Positions 22,744 through 32,052 are shown, counted from the stretch's first letter. The stretch is 46,094 bases of DNA from Pedobacter cryotolerans (GCF_005116475.1 NZ_SWBO01000017.1:1-46094); one strand, 5' to 3'. The notes: generated by a model not told the origin, from the sequence alone. A program made the numbers and translations.

Positions 22744-23105
22744 TATGCTCCAGCCTCCTCTTTCTTAGGTTTTTTGTTAAAAGCTCCGCTACGTTTTTTC
22801 TCGCTATAAGCAATCGCATGGCGATCTAATCTTACAGTTAAGAAACGTAAAACACGCTCATCACGTTTTAACGCTAATTCTAATTTGCTAACTACTTCAC
22901 CATCAGATTTATATTCTGTAAGGTGAAAGAATCCACTTGCTTTTTTTGCAATCGGATACGCTAATTTTCTCAAACCCCAATTGTCTTCTGCAACAATTTC
23001 GGCTCCGCTATCAGTAATAATGCTTTTGAATTTGGCTAAAGCCTCTTTCGCAACATCTTCTGATAACAACGGGGTAAGAACGATAACAGTTTCGTACTGA
23101 TTCAT
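22743..23105 (-). CDS. rpsF: 30S ribosomal protein S6
   Basis: A 120-residue S6: MNQYETVIVLTPLLSEDVAK, the conserved NWGLRKLAYPIAKKASGFF and VLRFLTVRLDRHA, with a short charged C-terminal tail. It forms a dimer with S18 on the 30S platform. First gene of the operon, behind a well-formed Bacteroidota promoter at 23158-23188. Confidence 0.98.
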   Translation of the reverse strand: MNQYETVIVLTPLLSEDVAKEALAKFKSIITDSGAEIVAEDNWGLRKLAYPIAKKASGFFHLTEYKSDGEVVSKLELALKRDERVLRFLTVRLDRHAIAYSEKKRSGAFNKKPKKEEAGA

Positions 23106-23157
23106 CTTTGTTATTTAAATGTTTAATTAATTTTTAATTCCGCTTTAAAACGGGTTG

Positions 23158-23188
23158 CAAATGTAGGGAGATTATTCTTAAAATCAAA
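23158..23188 (-). promoter_or_regulatory. Bacteroidota-type promoter of the rpsF operon
   Basis: On the minus strand TTTG (23188-23185), 19 bp, then TACATTTG (23165-23158): a full match to the TTTG-N19-TAnnTTTG pattern of the Bacteroidota housekeeping sigma factor. The predicted leader is about 45 nt. Confidence 0.85.
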
Positions 23189-23521
23189 GGGTTAATGTGA
23201 AATTTTGTTGAAGGTTTAGATGTTAAGGTGGTTAGTTGATTAGTTGGGAAGATGAGAAATGATTAGTTGGTTACTACTAAACTATCTTACAATAACTTAA
23301 ATTTGAAAAGCTAAGCCAACACCTTTCGGTAAGTTCAGCCTCGTTATTCGTTTCAATCTTTTTTCGTGGCTAACTAAAATCTCAGCATCCTATTAACATT
23401 AGCGCAACTATTAACCGATGTGCATTTTGGCAATAAAAAAAGTATTTACACTGCTACCGGGTTTAGCTAACTTTGGGTTCTGCAACTATTAAAGTTTATC
23501 AGAGCTTAAAAAGAAAAAAGC

Positions 23522-23563
23522 TTATCCATGTATAAACGATTATACCCATTTATACATGGATAA
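23522..23563. repeat. 15-bp inverted repeat with TTATCCATGTATAAACG motif
   Basis: TTATCCATGTATAAA (23522-23536) and its exact reverse complement (23549-23563) flank a 12-base loop. The first 17 bases, TTATCCATGTATAAACG, recur with one change at 37502-37518 upstream of ssb. It lies 123 bp upstream of the lipoprotein gene at 23686. The rest of 23189-23685 shows no gene. Confidence 0.8.
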
Positions 23564-23685
23564 AGTTTGCTCAAAAAACCCAACGCTGTACCTTCAGTAA
23601 AATGGTTGTATACATGTTTCAGCGCATATGATTTAATTTAAAGTGTAAAAAACATGCGTATATTTGAGAGTTACCTGCCATTTTA

Positions 23686-24525
23686 ATGAGACACTACATA
23701 AACATAATAACACTGACAATAATGCTCGGACTATTTGGATGTAAAGACAACAAAAATAAAGACTTTGTATTTGACGAATTCAAATCTCAAATAGAGAGTA
23801 AAGGAATGAAAATCGACTCTGTTGATGAAACGGGACTTATTTATATTTCACAAGGAGAACTGACACTTAAAATAAGTTTGGATAATGTGAGCAGAAATTA
23901 CGAACGAGATAAAGATGAAAGTCATATTTCTGACCTTGTCCAAACTTTGGTTTCGTACTCAATTGAACTTCCTAAAAATTGGGAAGACGCAAAAGAAGAC
24001 ATCTACATTTCGCTTTTTCCAAACGACAACGATTTTCAAGAGTTTTTACACGCCAAAATAACAGATGAATTTAGCAAAGTGTATGTTCATAGCGAACAAG
24101 ACAAACTAACCTGGATAACCAAGGACGATTTGAAAAAATGGAATATAACAGAAACTGAACTTGATATTCAAGCGAACAATAATGCTGACAAATTATTAAA
24201 AATTACGCCAATTACTTTTGACACAATTGAAAATCGAAAACTTGGATTAATAGAAGTTGAACATACAACATTAAAAGGTGCTTTACTTTTTGCACCAACA
24301 ATGAAAGAGAAAATTAAGACAGACTTTGGATTTCCTTTTTACGCAGTAATTCCTGTGAGAGATTTTTGCTACATTTTTTCCGAAAAAGACTTTGAATTCT
24401 TTTCAGTTAGAATTGGTAAAGTAGTTGTTGACGAATATAAACAATCAGGTTATCCAATTACAACAGAAATATTGAAATTTACAGACAAAGGAGTTGAGGC
24501 AGTTGGACAATATCCAGTAGAATAA
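23686..24525 (+). CDS. Lipoprotein with DUF1444-like domain
   Basis: A 279-residue product. The lipobox is LFGC with C19, so a lipidated envelope protein is predicted. The mature part has the character of DUF1444 (YtpQ-like): TWITKDDLKKWNITETELDIQANNN, followed by IEVEHTTLKGALLFAPTM and GFPFYAVIPVRDFCYIFSEKD. YtpQ-type proteins have no firmly known function and are usually cytoplasmic in Firmicutes, so the lipoprotein form is notable. It is rich in Asp, Glu and Lys. It appears monocistronic. Confidence 0.65.
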   Translation: MRHYINIITLTIMLGLFGCKDNKNKDFVFDEFKSQIESKGMKIDSVDETGLIYISQGELTLKISLDNVSRNYERDKDESHISDLVQTLVSYSIELPKNWEDAKEDIYISLFPNDNDFQEFLHAKITDEFSKVYVHSEQDKLTWITKDDLKKWNITETELDIQANNNADKLLKITPITFDTIENRKLGLIEVEHTTLKGALLFAPTMKEKIKTDFGFPFYAVIPVRDFCYIFSEKDFEFFSVRIGKVVVDEYKQSGYPITTEILKFTDKGVEAVGQYPVE

Positions 24526-24585
24526 AATGACAACGGAGAGAAAAACAAAAATTCACACCCAACATAATAATCCAAAAATAGGGTG

Positions 24586-24621
24586 AAAAAAAATGTCTAT
24601 CTCTCCTCGAAATAGACATTT
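24586..24621 (-). terminator. Intrinsic terminator of the 24641 gene
   Basis: AAATGTCTAT and ATAGACATTT form a perfect 10-bp stem with an 11-base loop. On the minus strand it is followed by a T-run (complement of 24586-24593). It lies between converging genes and ends the minus-strand one. Confidence 0.88.
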
Positions 24622-24640
24622 ACTAAATAGATGTTGCTAA

Positions 24641-25234
24641 CTATCTTAATACCACAGTCTCAATAAACTCGTGATTTTTAGATCTAATTAAAAAAGTTAA
24701 TTGTTTTGCATCAGTTTTGCTGATGTTGAATTTTTTAACCGCATTTACTTTGCTAGCAAATGATTTTGCATACATTTCATCGTTATACTCGTTAAATACT
24801 TTAACCTCAACTTCGCCATGCGGCACGTACTTCATATCAATTGTGATGAAGTCTTCATCTTTAACTAAAATAGGTTTAAAAAACTCAGTAACAATTGGCT
24901 CAGAAATTAATGTTTTACCTTTAAAAATATTTACCTGATATTCAATTAATTTTTCTTCATTTTCTAATTTAATGATATAATTTCCATCAGGAAATGCTTC
25001 TAAGTTATAAGTTTTAGTTGTAGCCTTATCGGTTTTAATATTTTGCTCGTAAATTATACCATCATTTAAGCTGTAAATTGATAAATTAATTTTTTCTGCC
25101 TGATCTAATGAAAAAATTATAGATTTTTCATTCTCAGCTTTAACTTTTACCGAAATATTTGCATCATCAGCAAAAGCGATAGAAGAAATTAGCACTAAAG
25201 CTAAAATCAAACTGTTTTTTAGTAAATTTTTCAT
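24641..25234 (-). CDS. Hypothetical secreted beta-sandwich protein
   Basis: A 197-residue product with a clear signal peptide (MKNLLKNSLILALVLISSIAFA). The mature chain reads as two Ig-like or DUF3244-like beta-sandwich modules, ~25-105 (IIFSLDQAEKINLSIYSLND, YIIKLENEEKLIEYQVNIF) and ~115-197 (ITIDMKYVPHGEVEVKVFNE). The phrasing 'NGNYIIKLEN' is like T9SS C-terminal domains, but the end ETVVLR is not a canonical sorting signal. Function unknown. It is divergent from the AraC-type gene; a palindrome lies between. Confidence 0.6.
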   Translation of the reverse strand: MKNLLKNSLILALVLISSIAFADDANISVKVKAENEKSIIFSLDQAEKINLSIYSLNDGIIYEQNIKTDKATTKTYNLEAFPDGNYIIKLENEEKLIEYQVNIFKGKTLISEPIVTEFFKPILVKDEDFITIDMKYVPHGEVEVKVFNEYNDEMYAKSFASKVNAVKKFNISKTDAKQLTFLIRSKNHEFIETVVLR

Positions 25235-25274
25235 GTTATTTTTCGTTTAAATGAGTAATAATCTATTAACAACA

Positions 25275-25282
25275 CAAATGTA
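25275..25282 (-). promoter_or_regulatory. Likely -7 box of the 24641-25234 gene
   Basis: Reads TACATTTG on the minus strand, an exact TAnnTTTG match 40 bp upstream of the ATG. The palindrome at 25295-25309 lies where the polymerase would contact the -33 region. Confidence 0.55.
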
Positions 25283-25294
25283 AACAGAAAACAA

Positions 25295-25309
25295 ACACAT
25301 ATCATGTGT
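25295..25309. promoter_or_regulatory. Candidate operator between divergent genes
   Basis: ACACAT-ATC-ATGTGT, a perfect 6-bp inverted repeat with a 3-bp centre. It sits 12 bp upstream of the -7 box of the minus-strand gene and about 80 bp upstream of that of the AraC-type gene. Repressor or activator binding is inferred from position only. Confidence 0.4.
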
Positions 25310-25391
25310 CATATTGACCAATTTATATGCAAAATTACCCCACAAACAACTTTAGTTACATAAACTTAACAATAGAACATATTTTTTATGG

Positions 25392-25399
25392 TAATTTTG
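25392..25399 (+). promoter_or_regulatory. Likely -7 box of the AraC-type gene
   Basis: TAATTTTG matches TAnnTTTG and ends 7 bp before the ATG at 25407, implying a leaderless or very short leader. No TTTG is found at the -33 position, as is common for activator-dependent promoters. Confidence 0.5.
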
Positions 25400-25406
25400 A
25401 GTAATT

Positions 25407-26279
25407 ATGAAAACATTAAAGCCAAGTTTTGAAATTGTAGAACCTTCGTTTGGGAGTTCATTTTCTTATTCGAAATTTAATGTAAATACCAATAATAAGG
25501 CGCACTTATGGCATTATCATCCAGAAATTGAGATGGTATTTGTAAATGGAGGCTCGGGTAAAAGGCAAATCGGCAGTCATATTTCTTATTACTCCGATGG
25601 TGATCTGATTTTAATTGGCAGTAATTTACCCCATTGTGGTTTTACCAGCGAAACTACAGGTAATAAAAATGAAGTGGTGATCCAAATGCTTCCCGAATTT
25701 TTAGGAACAGATTTTTTAACCTTAAAAGAAACTAAAGGGATTGCCAATTTATTCGAAAAAGCAAAATATGGTATCGCCTTTGGCAAAGACACCATAAAAC
25801 TGGTTGGACCGATTTTAGAAAAGATGAGCAATTTATGGTCGTTCGAAAAATTATTGGCTCTACTAACTGTTTTAAAAGAATTAGAGCAAGCCTCCGATTA
25901 CACCTTATTAAATGCACAGCATTTTTCTTTAGAAATGCAGGTTCAAGATAACGACAGAATTAACATGGTTTTTAATTACGTGAAAGATCATTTTTTAGAA
26001 GAAATTAGTTTAGAAGATATTGCCGAGCGAGCAAGTATGACCGTCCCTTCATTTTGTAGGTACTTTAAAAAGATGACTAAAAAAACTTTTACCAAATTTG
26101 TTAATGAATACAGAATAGTTCATGCATCGAAATTACTGGCAGAAAAACCGATTAGCATTGCTAATGTGAGTTACGAAAGCGGCTTTCATAACTTTAGTCA
26201 TTTCAATAAATTGTTTAAGGAATTTACCGGCAAAAGCGCATTGCAATATCGTAAGGAGTTAAAATCGATGATTAAGTAA
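25407..26279 (+). CDS. AraC-family transcriptional regulator
   Basis: A 290-residue product. The N-terminal cupin domain (~1-150) has sugar-sensor features such as LWHYHPEIEMVFVNGGSGKR and DGDLILIGSNLPHCG. The C-terminus (~190-288) has two helix-turn-helix motifs: ISLEDIAERASMTVPSFCRYFKK and ISIANVSYESGFHNFSHFNK, then FKEFTGKSALQYRKEL. This layout is usual for regulators of carbohydrate use. No sugar operon is adjacent, so it may act at a distance or on its divergent neighbour. Confidence 0.92.
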   Translation: MKTLKPSFEIVEPSFGSSFSYSKFNVNTNNKAHLWHYHPEIEMVFVNGGSGKRQIGSHISYYSDGDLILIGSNLPHCGFTSETTGNKNEVVIQMLPEFLGTDFLTLKETKGIANLFEKAKYGIAFGKDTIKLVGPILEKMSNLWSFEKLLALLTVLKELEQASDYTLLNAQHFSLEMQVQDNDRINMVFNYVKDHFLEEISLEDIAERASMTVPSFCRYFKKMTKKTFTKFVNEYRIVHASKLLAEKPISIANVSYESGFHNFSHFNKLFKEFTGKSALQYRKELKSMIK

Positions 26280-26479
26280 TTTCCTCATCTCTAAATATAT
26301 CTGAAAAACAATGTCAGTATTTCATTTCCATTTTAGCCCCGCCATTTGTCGGGTTTATATTACAAAGTAAGTAGTTCTTGGCAACAATTTCCCCTCAGTG
26401 CTCTTTAACGTTGCAACATAAGTTATTAGCACAAGCCTCTATTTATAAACCTGATGGCAGAGGAAATCCTTTTTTGATT

Positions 26480-26503
26480 GTCATCCTGAGCTTGTCGAAG
26501 GAT
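26480..26503. repeat. Short dispersed repeat
   Basis: GTCATCCTGAGCTTGTCGAA followed by GGAT, the most widespread core of this repeat class in the window. The rest of 26280-26668 has no gene; the part just before dnaX is a simple run of CAACATT(T/C) units. Confidence 0.7.
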
Positions 26504-26668
26504 AAATTAAAAAAGATTGAAACGGACAGCAGGGCTAGAATTTGAAAATAACTACTTGCTTTCGTTTCACAAAAAATAGTCTTCAAATAATTATTGCTGA
26601 AACGCAACTTTTCAACATTCCAACATTTCAACATTTCAACCTCAACAAAAATTCCTATTTTCGTCCCA

Positions 26669-28549
26669 ATGGAAAATTTTATTGTTTCGGCACGTAAATA
26701 TCGTCCGGCTACGTTTGAAACCGTAGTTGGCCAGCAGCATATTACGGGAACTTTACAAAATGCCATTAAAAACAACCAATTAGCTCAGGCATTTTTGTTT
26801 TGCGGCCCGAGAGGTGTGGGCAAAACCACTTGTGCCCGTATTTTGGCCAAAACCATTAACTGCACCAATTTAACTACTGAACAAGAGGCTTGCGGAACTT
26901 GCGAAAGCTGTATTTCTTTTCAAAGCGGTAATTCTTTCAATTTCCACGAATTGGATGCGGCTTCTAATAACTCTGTTGATGATATTAGGAGTTTAATTGA
27001 GCAGGTTCGTATACCGCCACAAGCTGGCAAGTACAAAATTTATATCATTGATGAGGTTCACATGCTTTCGCAAAGTGCATTTAATGCATTTTTGAAAACC
27101 TTAGAAGAACCGCCTAGTTATGCGATATTTATTTTAGCAACTACCGAAAAACACAAAATTTTACCAACTATTTTATCTCGTTGTCAGATTTTTGATTTTA
27201 ACAGGATACAGGTTGAGGATATTGCAGGGCATTTAAATAAGATTGCGATACGCGAAAATATTGCTATTGAAGCTGATGGTTTACACATTATTGCGCAAAA
27301 AGCTGATGGTGGTTTGCGTGATGCACTTTCGATGTTTGATCAGATTGTAAGTTATACCAATAAAAATTTAACTTACAAATCTGTAATAGACAATCTGAAT
27401 ATTTTAGATTACGACTATTATTTTAAACTAACCGATTATTTAAGCAATGGCGATGTGAGCGAGGCTTTGCTTTTGTTTAACGAAATTTTAAATAATGGTT
27501 TTGATGGTAATAACTTTATTAACGGTTTAGCTAGTCACTTTAGAAACTTGTTAGTAGCTAAAGATGCGCAGACCGTACAGCTTTTAGAAGTTAGTGAAAA
27601 TATTAAACAGAAATATTTAACACAAAGTAAAGTTGCAGATTTAGGCTTTATTTTAACTGCCTTAAATTTGGCAAACCAGTGCGATTTGGTTTACAAAAAC
27701 AGCAAAAATCAACGGTTGCAGGTAGAGCTATCGCTCATTAAAATGTGCCATGTTAATTCGGTAATACAACTTGCAAACCAACCTACAGCAACTGATTTAG
27801 ATCAGGATAAAAAAAAAACTTTAATTAAATCGGGAAGCCAAGAAGTTGCGAAGACCGAAGTTCAGGAAGTTGGGAAGTTGGAAAGTAAGGAAGTTGAAGT
27901 GCAAAGCGAAGTGAAAGTCGGAAATTCGGGAAGTGGCGAAGATCTAACACCAAAATCTCAGCCATCAATTCAGTCTTTACCAGATCACATTAACATTCCG
28001 CCGCCAACCAAAGCACTAGAGCCTGTACAAAAACCAATTGGAAGCTTACCAAGTATTGGTTCTATTAAAATTCAACCACCTAACGCTAAAAATACAGCTT
28101 CTTTAATTCCATCTTTAACAGATTTAGAGCGTATTGCCACTGGCGAGGAAGAAAAAGAACCCCAATTAATTTCTGGAAACGAAAAACAACCATTTACACC
28201 CGAACAGTTTTTAGAACTTTGGAAAGTTTATACCAAAAAAGCAAATGATGAGCATAAAATTCATTTGTATACCTTAATGAACAACGACCCGATTATTGAA
28301 GGAACCAACATTACGGTATTGGTAGAAAATTCTGCCTTAGAAAGTACATTGCAAAGCGAGAAAGTAGATTTGCTTAATTTTTTAAGAAGTAGTTTGAAGA
28401 ATTTCGATATTCAGCTAACTACCAAAAGGGCAGAAAATAACACAAAAAAGCGGATTTACACCAACAAAGATAAGTATACTCACTTGGTTGATAAAAATCC
28501 GCAATTGGAGGAGTTGAGAAAAAGGTTTAATCTTGATATTAATCCTTAA
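26669..28549 (+). CDS. dnaX: DNA polymerase III subunit gamma/tau
   Basis: A 626-residue product from the ATG at 26669 (MENFIVSARKYRPATFETVV). The frame extends 25 codons further upstream, but that part is low-complexity repeat DNA and not conserved. The AAA+ clamp-loader core (~1-360) has Walker A GPRGVGKT (46-53), a four-cysteine zinc module (CGTCESC and partners), Walker B IIDEVH and sensor I LATTEKHK. The C-terminal third (~385-500) is a Gln/Glu/Pro-rich linker, followed by a tau-like domain. It loads the sliding clamp at the replication fork. No programmed frameshift site for a separate gamma form was evident beyond an A-run at 27810-27818. Confidence 0.95.
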   Translation: MENFIVSARKYRPATFETVVGQQHITGTLQNAIKNNQLAQAFLFCGPRGVGKTTCARILAKTINCTNLTTEQEACGTCESCISFQSGNSFNFHELDAASNNSVDDIRSLIEQVRIPPQAGKYKIYIIDEVHMLSQSAFNAFLKTLEEPPSYAIFILATTEKHKILPTILSRCQIFDFNRIQVEDIAGHLNKIAIRENIAIEADGLHIIAQKADGGLRDALSMFDQIVSYTNKNLTYKSVIDNLNILDYDYYFKLTDYLSNGDVSEALLLFNEILNNGFDGNNFINGLASHFRNLLVAKDAQTVQLLEVSENIKQKYLTQSKVADLGFILTALNLANQCDLVYKNSKNQRLQVELSLIKMCHVNSVIQLANQPTATDLDQDKKKTLIKSGSQEVAKTEVQEVGKLESKEVEVQSEVKVGNSGSGEDLTPKSQPSIQSLPDHINIPPPTKALEPVQKPIGSLPSIGSIKIQPPNAKNTASLIPSLTDLERIATGEEEKEPQLISGNEKQPFTPEQFLELWKVYTKKANDEHKIHLYTLMNNDPIIEGTNITVLVENSALESTLQSEKVDLLNFLRSSLKNFDIQLTTKRAENNTKKRIYTNKDKYTHLVDKNPQLEELRKRFNLDINP

Positions 28550-28598
28550 TCAGTTCCCAGTTTTCAATTCTCAATTATCCACAGTAAACTGAAAACCG

Positions 28599-29021
28599 TT
28601 AACTGTTAACAGGTGCATCGTTTTTAGGATAACCTTCTTCGTCTAAATCATCTCTAAAATCTTCTTCTGTTCTAGCTAAAATTTCATCTTCGGGATCTAA
28701 TAATACACTTTCGCCTTTGGTATCGATGTGCATTCCTAATTCATCTAATTTATCATTTACTTTTTCTTCGTCTCTAGCATATTCATCGCCTACATACGGA
28801 TTAGCTTCATCGAATGTAGAATTATCATCTACTGCTCCAGTTGGTACAGTTTCGTAAGGCATTGGGTGATCGTAATCCTTATCTTCTCCTTTTACATCAA
28901 ACTCGTAACTCTGTTTATCTTTATCAAAAGATAAATCGTTAAAATCTTTAGTTTCACCTAAATCACTAGAATGTAATTTATCGTTAGCTGGTTTAGGTTG
29001 GTTGCTATTATCTGTGTTCAT
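28599..29021 (-). CDS. Hypothetical acidic protein, 140 aa
   Basis: A 140-residue, strongly acidic, Gly/Asn/Asp-rich and probably disordered protein (for example SSDLGETKDFNDLSFDKDK, LDPEDEILARTEEDFRDDLD). No signal peptide, membrane helix or cysteine. Similar acidic small proteins are common in Sphingobacteriaceae and some are stress-induced, but no function is recognised here. It ends about 50 bp from the dnaX stop, facing it; a GTTTTCA/TGAAAAC inverted repeat between could end both. Confidence 0.6.
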   Translation of the reverse strand: MNTDNSNQPKPANDKLHSSDLGETKDFNDLSFDKDKQSYEFDVKGEDKDYDHPMPYETVPTGAVDDNSTFDEANPYVGDEYARDEEKVNDKLDELGMHIDTKGESVLLDPEDEILARTEEDFRDDLDEEGYPKNDAPVNS

Positions 29022-29325
29022 AATTTCAATGTTTTAGTATAAACATAACGAAGTGGATATTCTATTTGTTTGAGATTTTTTTAGCATATAGGTGGATAGA
29101 AAATTAACCACAGATGAAAGAGGATGAACACAGATTTTCGAATTAATAAAACCTGTGTTAATTTGTGTAGATCTATGGTTAAAAATAAAAAAGTGATGGC
29201 TTCTCAGGCTAATGATTTTATAAAATGAATTGTTGAAACAACCAGCAAAATAGAGATTCCTTCCCGAAAAGTCGGGACAAGCTGTTCCTCGGAATAACAA
29301 AAGTATTAATGTTTAAAACAAAAAA

Positions 29326-29449
29326 GTCGTAGCGAGACGCTACGACTAGTAATTATGCGTGGTTGGTGAGGACACCAACCAAGGCCTTAAAAAGTCGTAG
29401 CCAGACGCTACGACTAATTATTTATAAAAGGTTGGCGAGGACGCCAACC
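29326..29449. repeat. Two tandem pairs of hairpin repeats
   Basis: Order: GTCGTAGCG-AGA-CGCTACGAC (29326-29346), GGTTGGTG-AGGA-CACCAACC (29361-29380), GTCGTAGC-CAGAC-GCTACGAC (29394-29414), GGTTGGCG-AGGA-CGCCAACC (29430-29449). The pair is repeated with a period of about 69 bp. In the second pair both arms of the last stem differ from the first pair at the same position (T-A to C-G), a compensatory change that keeps pairing. A related GTTGGCG stem is at 31929-31982. The rest of 29022-29514 has no gene. Confidence 0.88.
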
Positions 29450-29514
29450 AAGGAATTTATAAGCAAAAACTATGAATTAACCTTTGAGATCTTCGCCTCT
29501 TTGCAGTTAACCAT

Positions 29515-31734
29515 TTACAAACTTGCTAAAGTATTATTCAAAGTTTCACTTGGGCGCATTGCTTTAAATGCCAACTCATCATTCGGATGATAGTAACCAC
29601 CAATTTCTTGTACTTTACCTTGTGATGCGATTAACTCTTCAGCAATTTTAGTTTCGTTTTCAGCTAATGCTTTTGCCAACGGAGCAAATCTTGCTTGCAA
29701 TTCTGCATCTTTGGTTTGGTTTGCCAATTCTTGTGCCCAATACAAAGCCAAATAAAAATGAGATCCACGGTTATCAGTGGTACCTAATTTTCTACCTGGC
29801 GATTTATCATTTGCCAAGAACAAAGCATTTGCTTCATCCAATGCATCAGCTAAAACTTGCGCTTTAGGATTGTTTTGTGTTTGCGCCAAATGCTCTAAAG
29901 AAGCTTGCAAGGCTAAAAATTCGCCTAATGAATCCCAACGTAAATAACCTTCTTCAATAAATTGCTCAATGTGTTTTGGAGCAGAACCACCAGCACCTGT
30001 TTCGAATAAACCACCACCGTTCATTAAAGGCACAATAGATAACATTTTTGCAGAAGTACCCAATTCTAAAATCGGGAATAAATCTGTTAAATAATCTCTT
30101 AATACGTTACCTGTTACCGAAATCGTATCCTGACCTTTTCTAATTCTTTCTAAAGTATATTTTGTAGCTTCTACCGGAGCAAGAATTTGAATATCTAATC
30201 CATTGGTATCATGATCAGCTAGGTATTTTTTCACTTTTGCAATAATTTGACTATCGTGTGCTCTGTTTTCATCTAACCAAAAAATAGCTGGAGTTTCAGA
30301 TAAACGAGCTCTATTTACTGCTAATTTAACCCAATCTTGTATAGGAGCATCTTTGGTTTGGCACATACGGAAAATATCGCCTGTTTGTACTTGCTGATCA
30401 AAGAAAACATTACCCTCAGCATCAGTTACGCGAATAGTTCCATTTGCTTTTGCTTGAAAAGTTTTATCGTGTGAACCATACTCTTCTGCTTTTTGTGCCA
30501 TCAAACCAACATTAGGTACAGAACCCATTGTGGTCACATCAAAAGCACCGTTTGTTTTACAATCATCAATTGTTGCAGTGTAAACACCAGCATAACAACG
30601 ATCTGGTATTAAAGCAGTTGTATCTTGTGGTTTGCCTGCTGCGTTCCACATTTGTCCAGATGTACGGATCATTGCAGGCATCGAAGCATCAACAATCACA
30701 TCACTTGGCACATGTAGGTTGGTTATTCCTTTATCAGAGTTTACCATTGCCAAAGCTGGGCCATTTGCAATAGCTGCTGCTAATGCTGCCTCTACTTCTG
30801 CTTGTTGCGCATGACCAGCAATTTTCGCATATACATCGCCTAAACCATTACTAGTTTCAATGTTTAATTCCTTAAATAAATCTGCATATTTTGTAAATAC
30901 ATCTGCAAAATAAACTTCTACAATCGCACCAAAAATAAGCGGATCTGAAACTTTCATCATCGTAGCTTTTAAGTGGGCCGACAATAAAGTTCCTTCTGCT
31001 CTTGTAGCTTCAATTTCTTTTGCAACAAATGCTTTTAATGCACTTAAACTTAAAGCCGAACTGTCAATTACTTCACCAGCTTTTAAATTAGCTAAACCTT
31101 TTAATTCAGTTACCGCACCATCTTCAGCTACAAACTCAATTTTAAATTGCGCTGCTTCTTCAACAGTTACAGATTTTTCTGAACCATAAAAATCGCCTTC
31201 AGTCATGCTTGCTACACGAGTTTTAGAATCTGCAGACCAAGCTCCCATTGAGTGCGGATTTACTTTTGCGTAATTTTTAACCGCTTTTGGCGCTCTACGA
31301 TCTGAGTTACCTTCGCGTAAAACTGGGTTAACCGCAGAACCTAAAACTTTACCATATTTTGCTTTTATGGCTTTTTCTTCATCGGTTTTTGCGTTATCAG
31401 GATAATTTGGTAAAGCGTAACCTTGTGCTTGTAACTCTGTAATGGCATCAACCAATTGCGGAATTGAAGCAGATATATTTGGTAATTTAATGATGTTAGC
31501 TTCTGGAGTGGTTGCCAAAGCACCAAGTTCTGCTAAAGCATCACCAATTTTTTGATCGTCTTTTAAATATTCTGGGAAGTTTGCTAAAATTCTTCCAGCT
31601 AATGAAATATCTCTGGTTTCTACAGCTATGCCTGCCGAAGCTGTAAAAGCTTGTACAATTGGAAGTAGAGAATAGGTTGCCAACATTGGCGCTTCATCTG
31701 TTTTGGTGTAGATAATCTTAGAAGTATTCGACAT
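29515..31734 (-). CDS. icd: Isocitrate dehydrogenase (NADP+), monomeric type
   Basis: A 739-residue product, the usual length of the monomeric IDH family (~740). Recognisable stretches: N-terminal KIIYTKTDEAPMLATYSLLP, the substrate-site region VLREGNSDRRAPKAVKNYAK (S and R residues bind isocitrate), VNPHSMGAW, the central MIRTSGQMWNAAGKPQDT and the C-terminal LGTTDNRGSHFYLALYWAQE. It oxidises isocitrate to 2-oxoglutarate in the TCA cycle and makes NADPH in the cytoplasm. Monocistronic. Confidence 0.96.
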   Translation of the reverse strand: MSNTSKIIYTKTDEAPMLATYSLLPIVQAFTASAGIAVETRDISLAGRILANFPEYLKDDQKIGDALAELGALATTPEANIIKLPNISASIPQLVDAITELQAQGYALPNYPDNAKTDEEKAIKAKYGKVLGSAVNPVLREGNSDRRAPKAVKNYAKVNPHSMGAWSADSKTRVASMTEGDFYGSEKSVTVEEAAQFKIEFVAEDGAVTELKGLANLKAGEVIDSSALSLSALKAFVAKEIEATRAEGTLLSAHLKATMMKVSDPLIFGAIVEVYFADVFTKYADLFKELNIETSNGLGDVYAKIAGHAQQAEVEAALAAAIANGPALAMVNSDKGITNLHVPSDVIVDASMPAMIRTSGQMWNAAGKPQDTTALIPDRCYAGVYTATIDDCKTNGAFDVTTMGSVPNVGLMAQKAEEYGSHDKTFQAKANGTIRVTDAEGNVFFDQQVQTGDIFRMCQTKDAPIQDWVKLAVNRARLSETPAIFWLDENRAHDSQIIAKVKKYLADHDTNGLDIQILAPVEATKYTLERIRKGQDTISVTGNVLRDYLTDLFPILELGTSAKMLSIVPLMNGGGLFETGAGGSAPKHIEQFIEEGYLRWDSLGEFLALQASLEHLAQTQNNPKAQVLADALDEANALFLANDKSPGRKLGTTDNRGSHFYLALYWAQELANQTKDAELQARFAPLAKALAENETKIAEELIASQGKVQEIGGYYHPNDELAFKAMRPSETLNNTLASL

Positions 31735-31887
31735 AATTTATATATTTATTTAAACAGAATTAACCAATTAACATGGCAATCCTTAAAATCGCCTAAAGAT
31801 AAAAGAAACGATTGAATTTAAAGACATTGAATTGTTAATTATAGATTTAGAGCCATTAAAGTATATTTTATTATGAATATTTTTGCT

Positions 31888-32052
31888 GTCATCCTGAGCC
31901 TAATGTCATTAAGTTAGGGGCTTAAATACGTTGGCGGGGACGCCAAAGTTAGAGGTTTCCAACGTTGGCGTCCCCGCCAACGCTTAACCTAATCACATTG
32001 ATCCTGAGCCTGTCGAAGGATTACAAACGGTCTTGGAGAAGCTCAGACTGAC
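31888..32052. repeat. Composite of dispersed repeats
   Basis: Outer ends GTCATCCTGAG (31888) and CTCAGACTGAC (to 32052) are imperfectly inverted. Inside lies a perfect 18-bp inverted repeat, CGTTGGCGGGGACGCCAA (31929-31946) against 31965-31982, related to the hairpins at 29361 and 29430. A second core, GATCCTGAGCCTGTCGAAGG, starts near 31999. This looks like one repeat inserted into another. Confidence 0.75.

Noticed and set aside
26594..26668. Upstream extension of dnaX by 25 codons
   Set aside because: The stretch encodes NFSTFQHFNIST-like low-complexity sequence from CAACATTTC units, and the family's conserved start is MENFIVSARKYRP at 26669.
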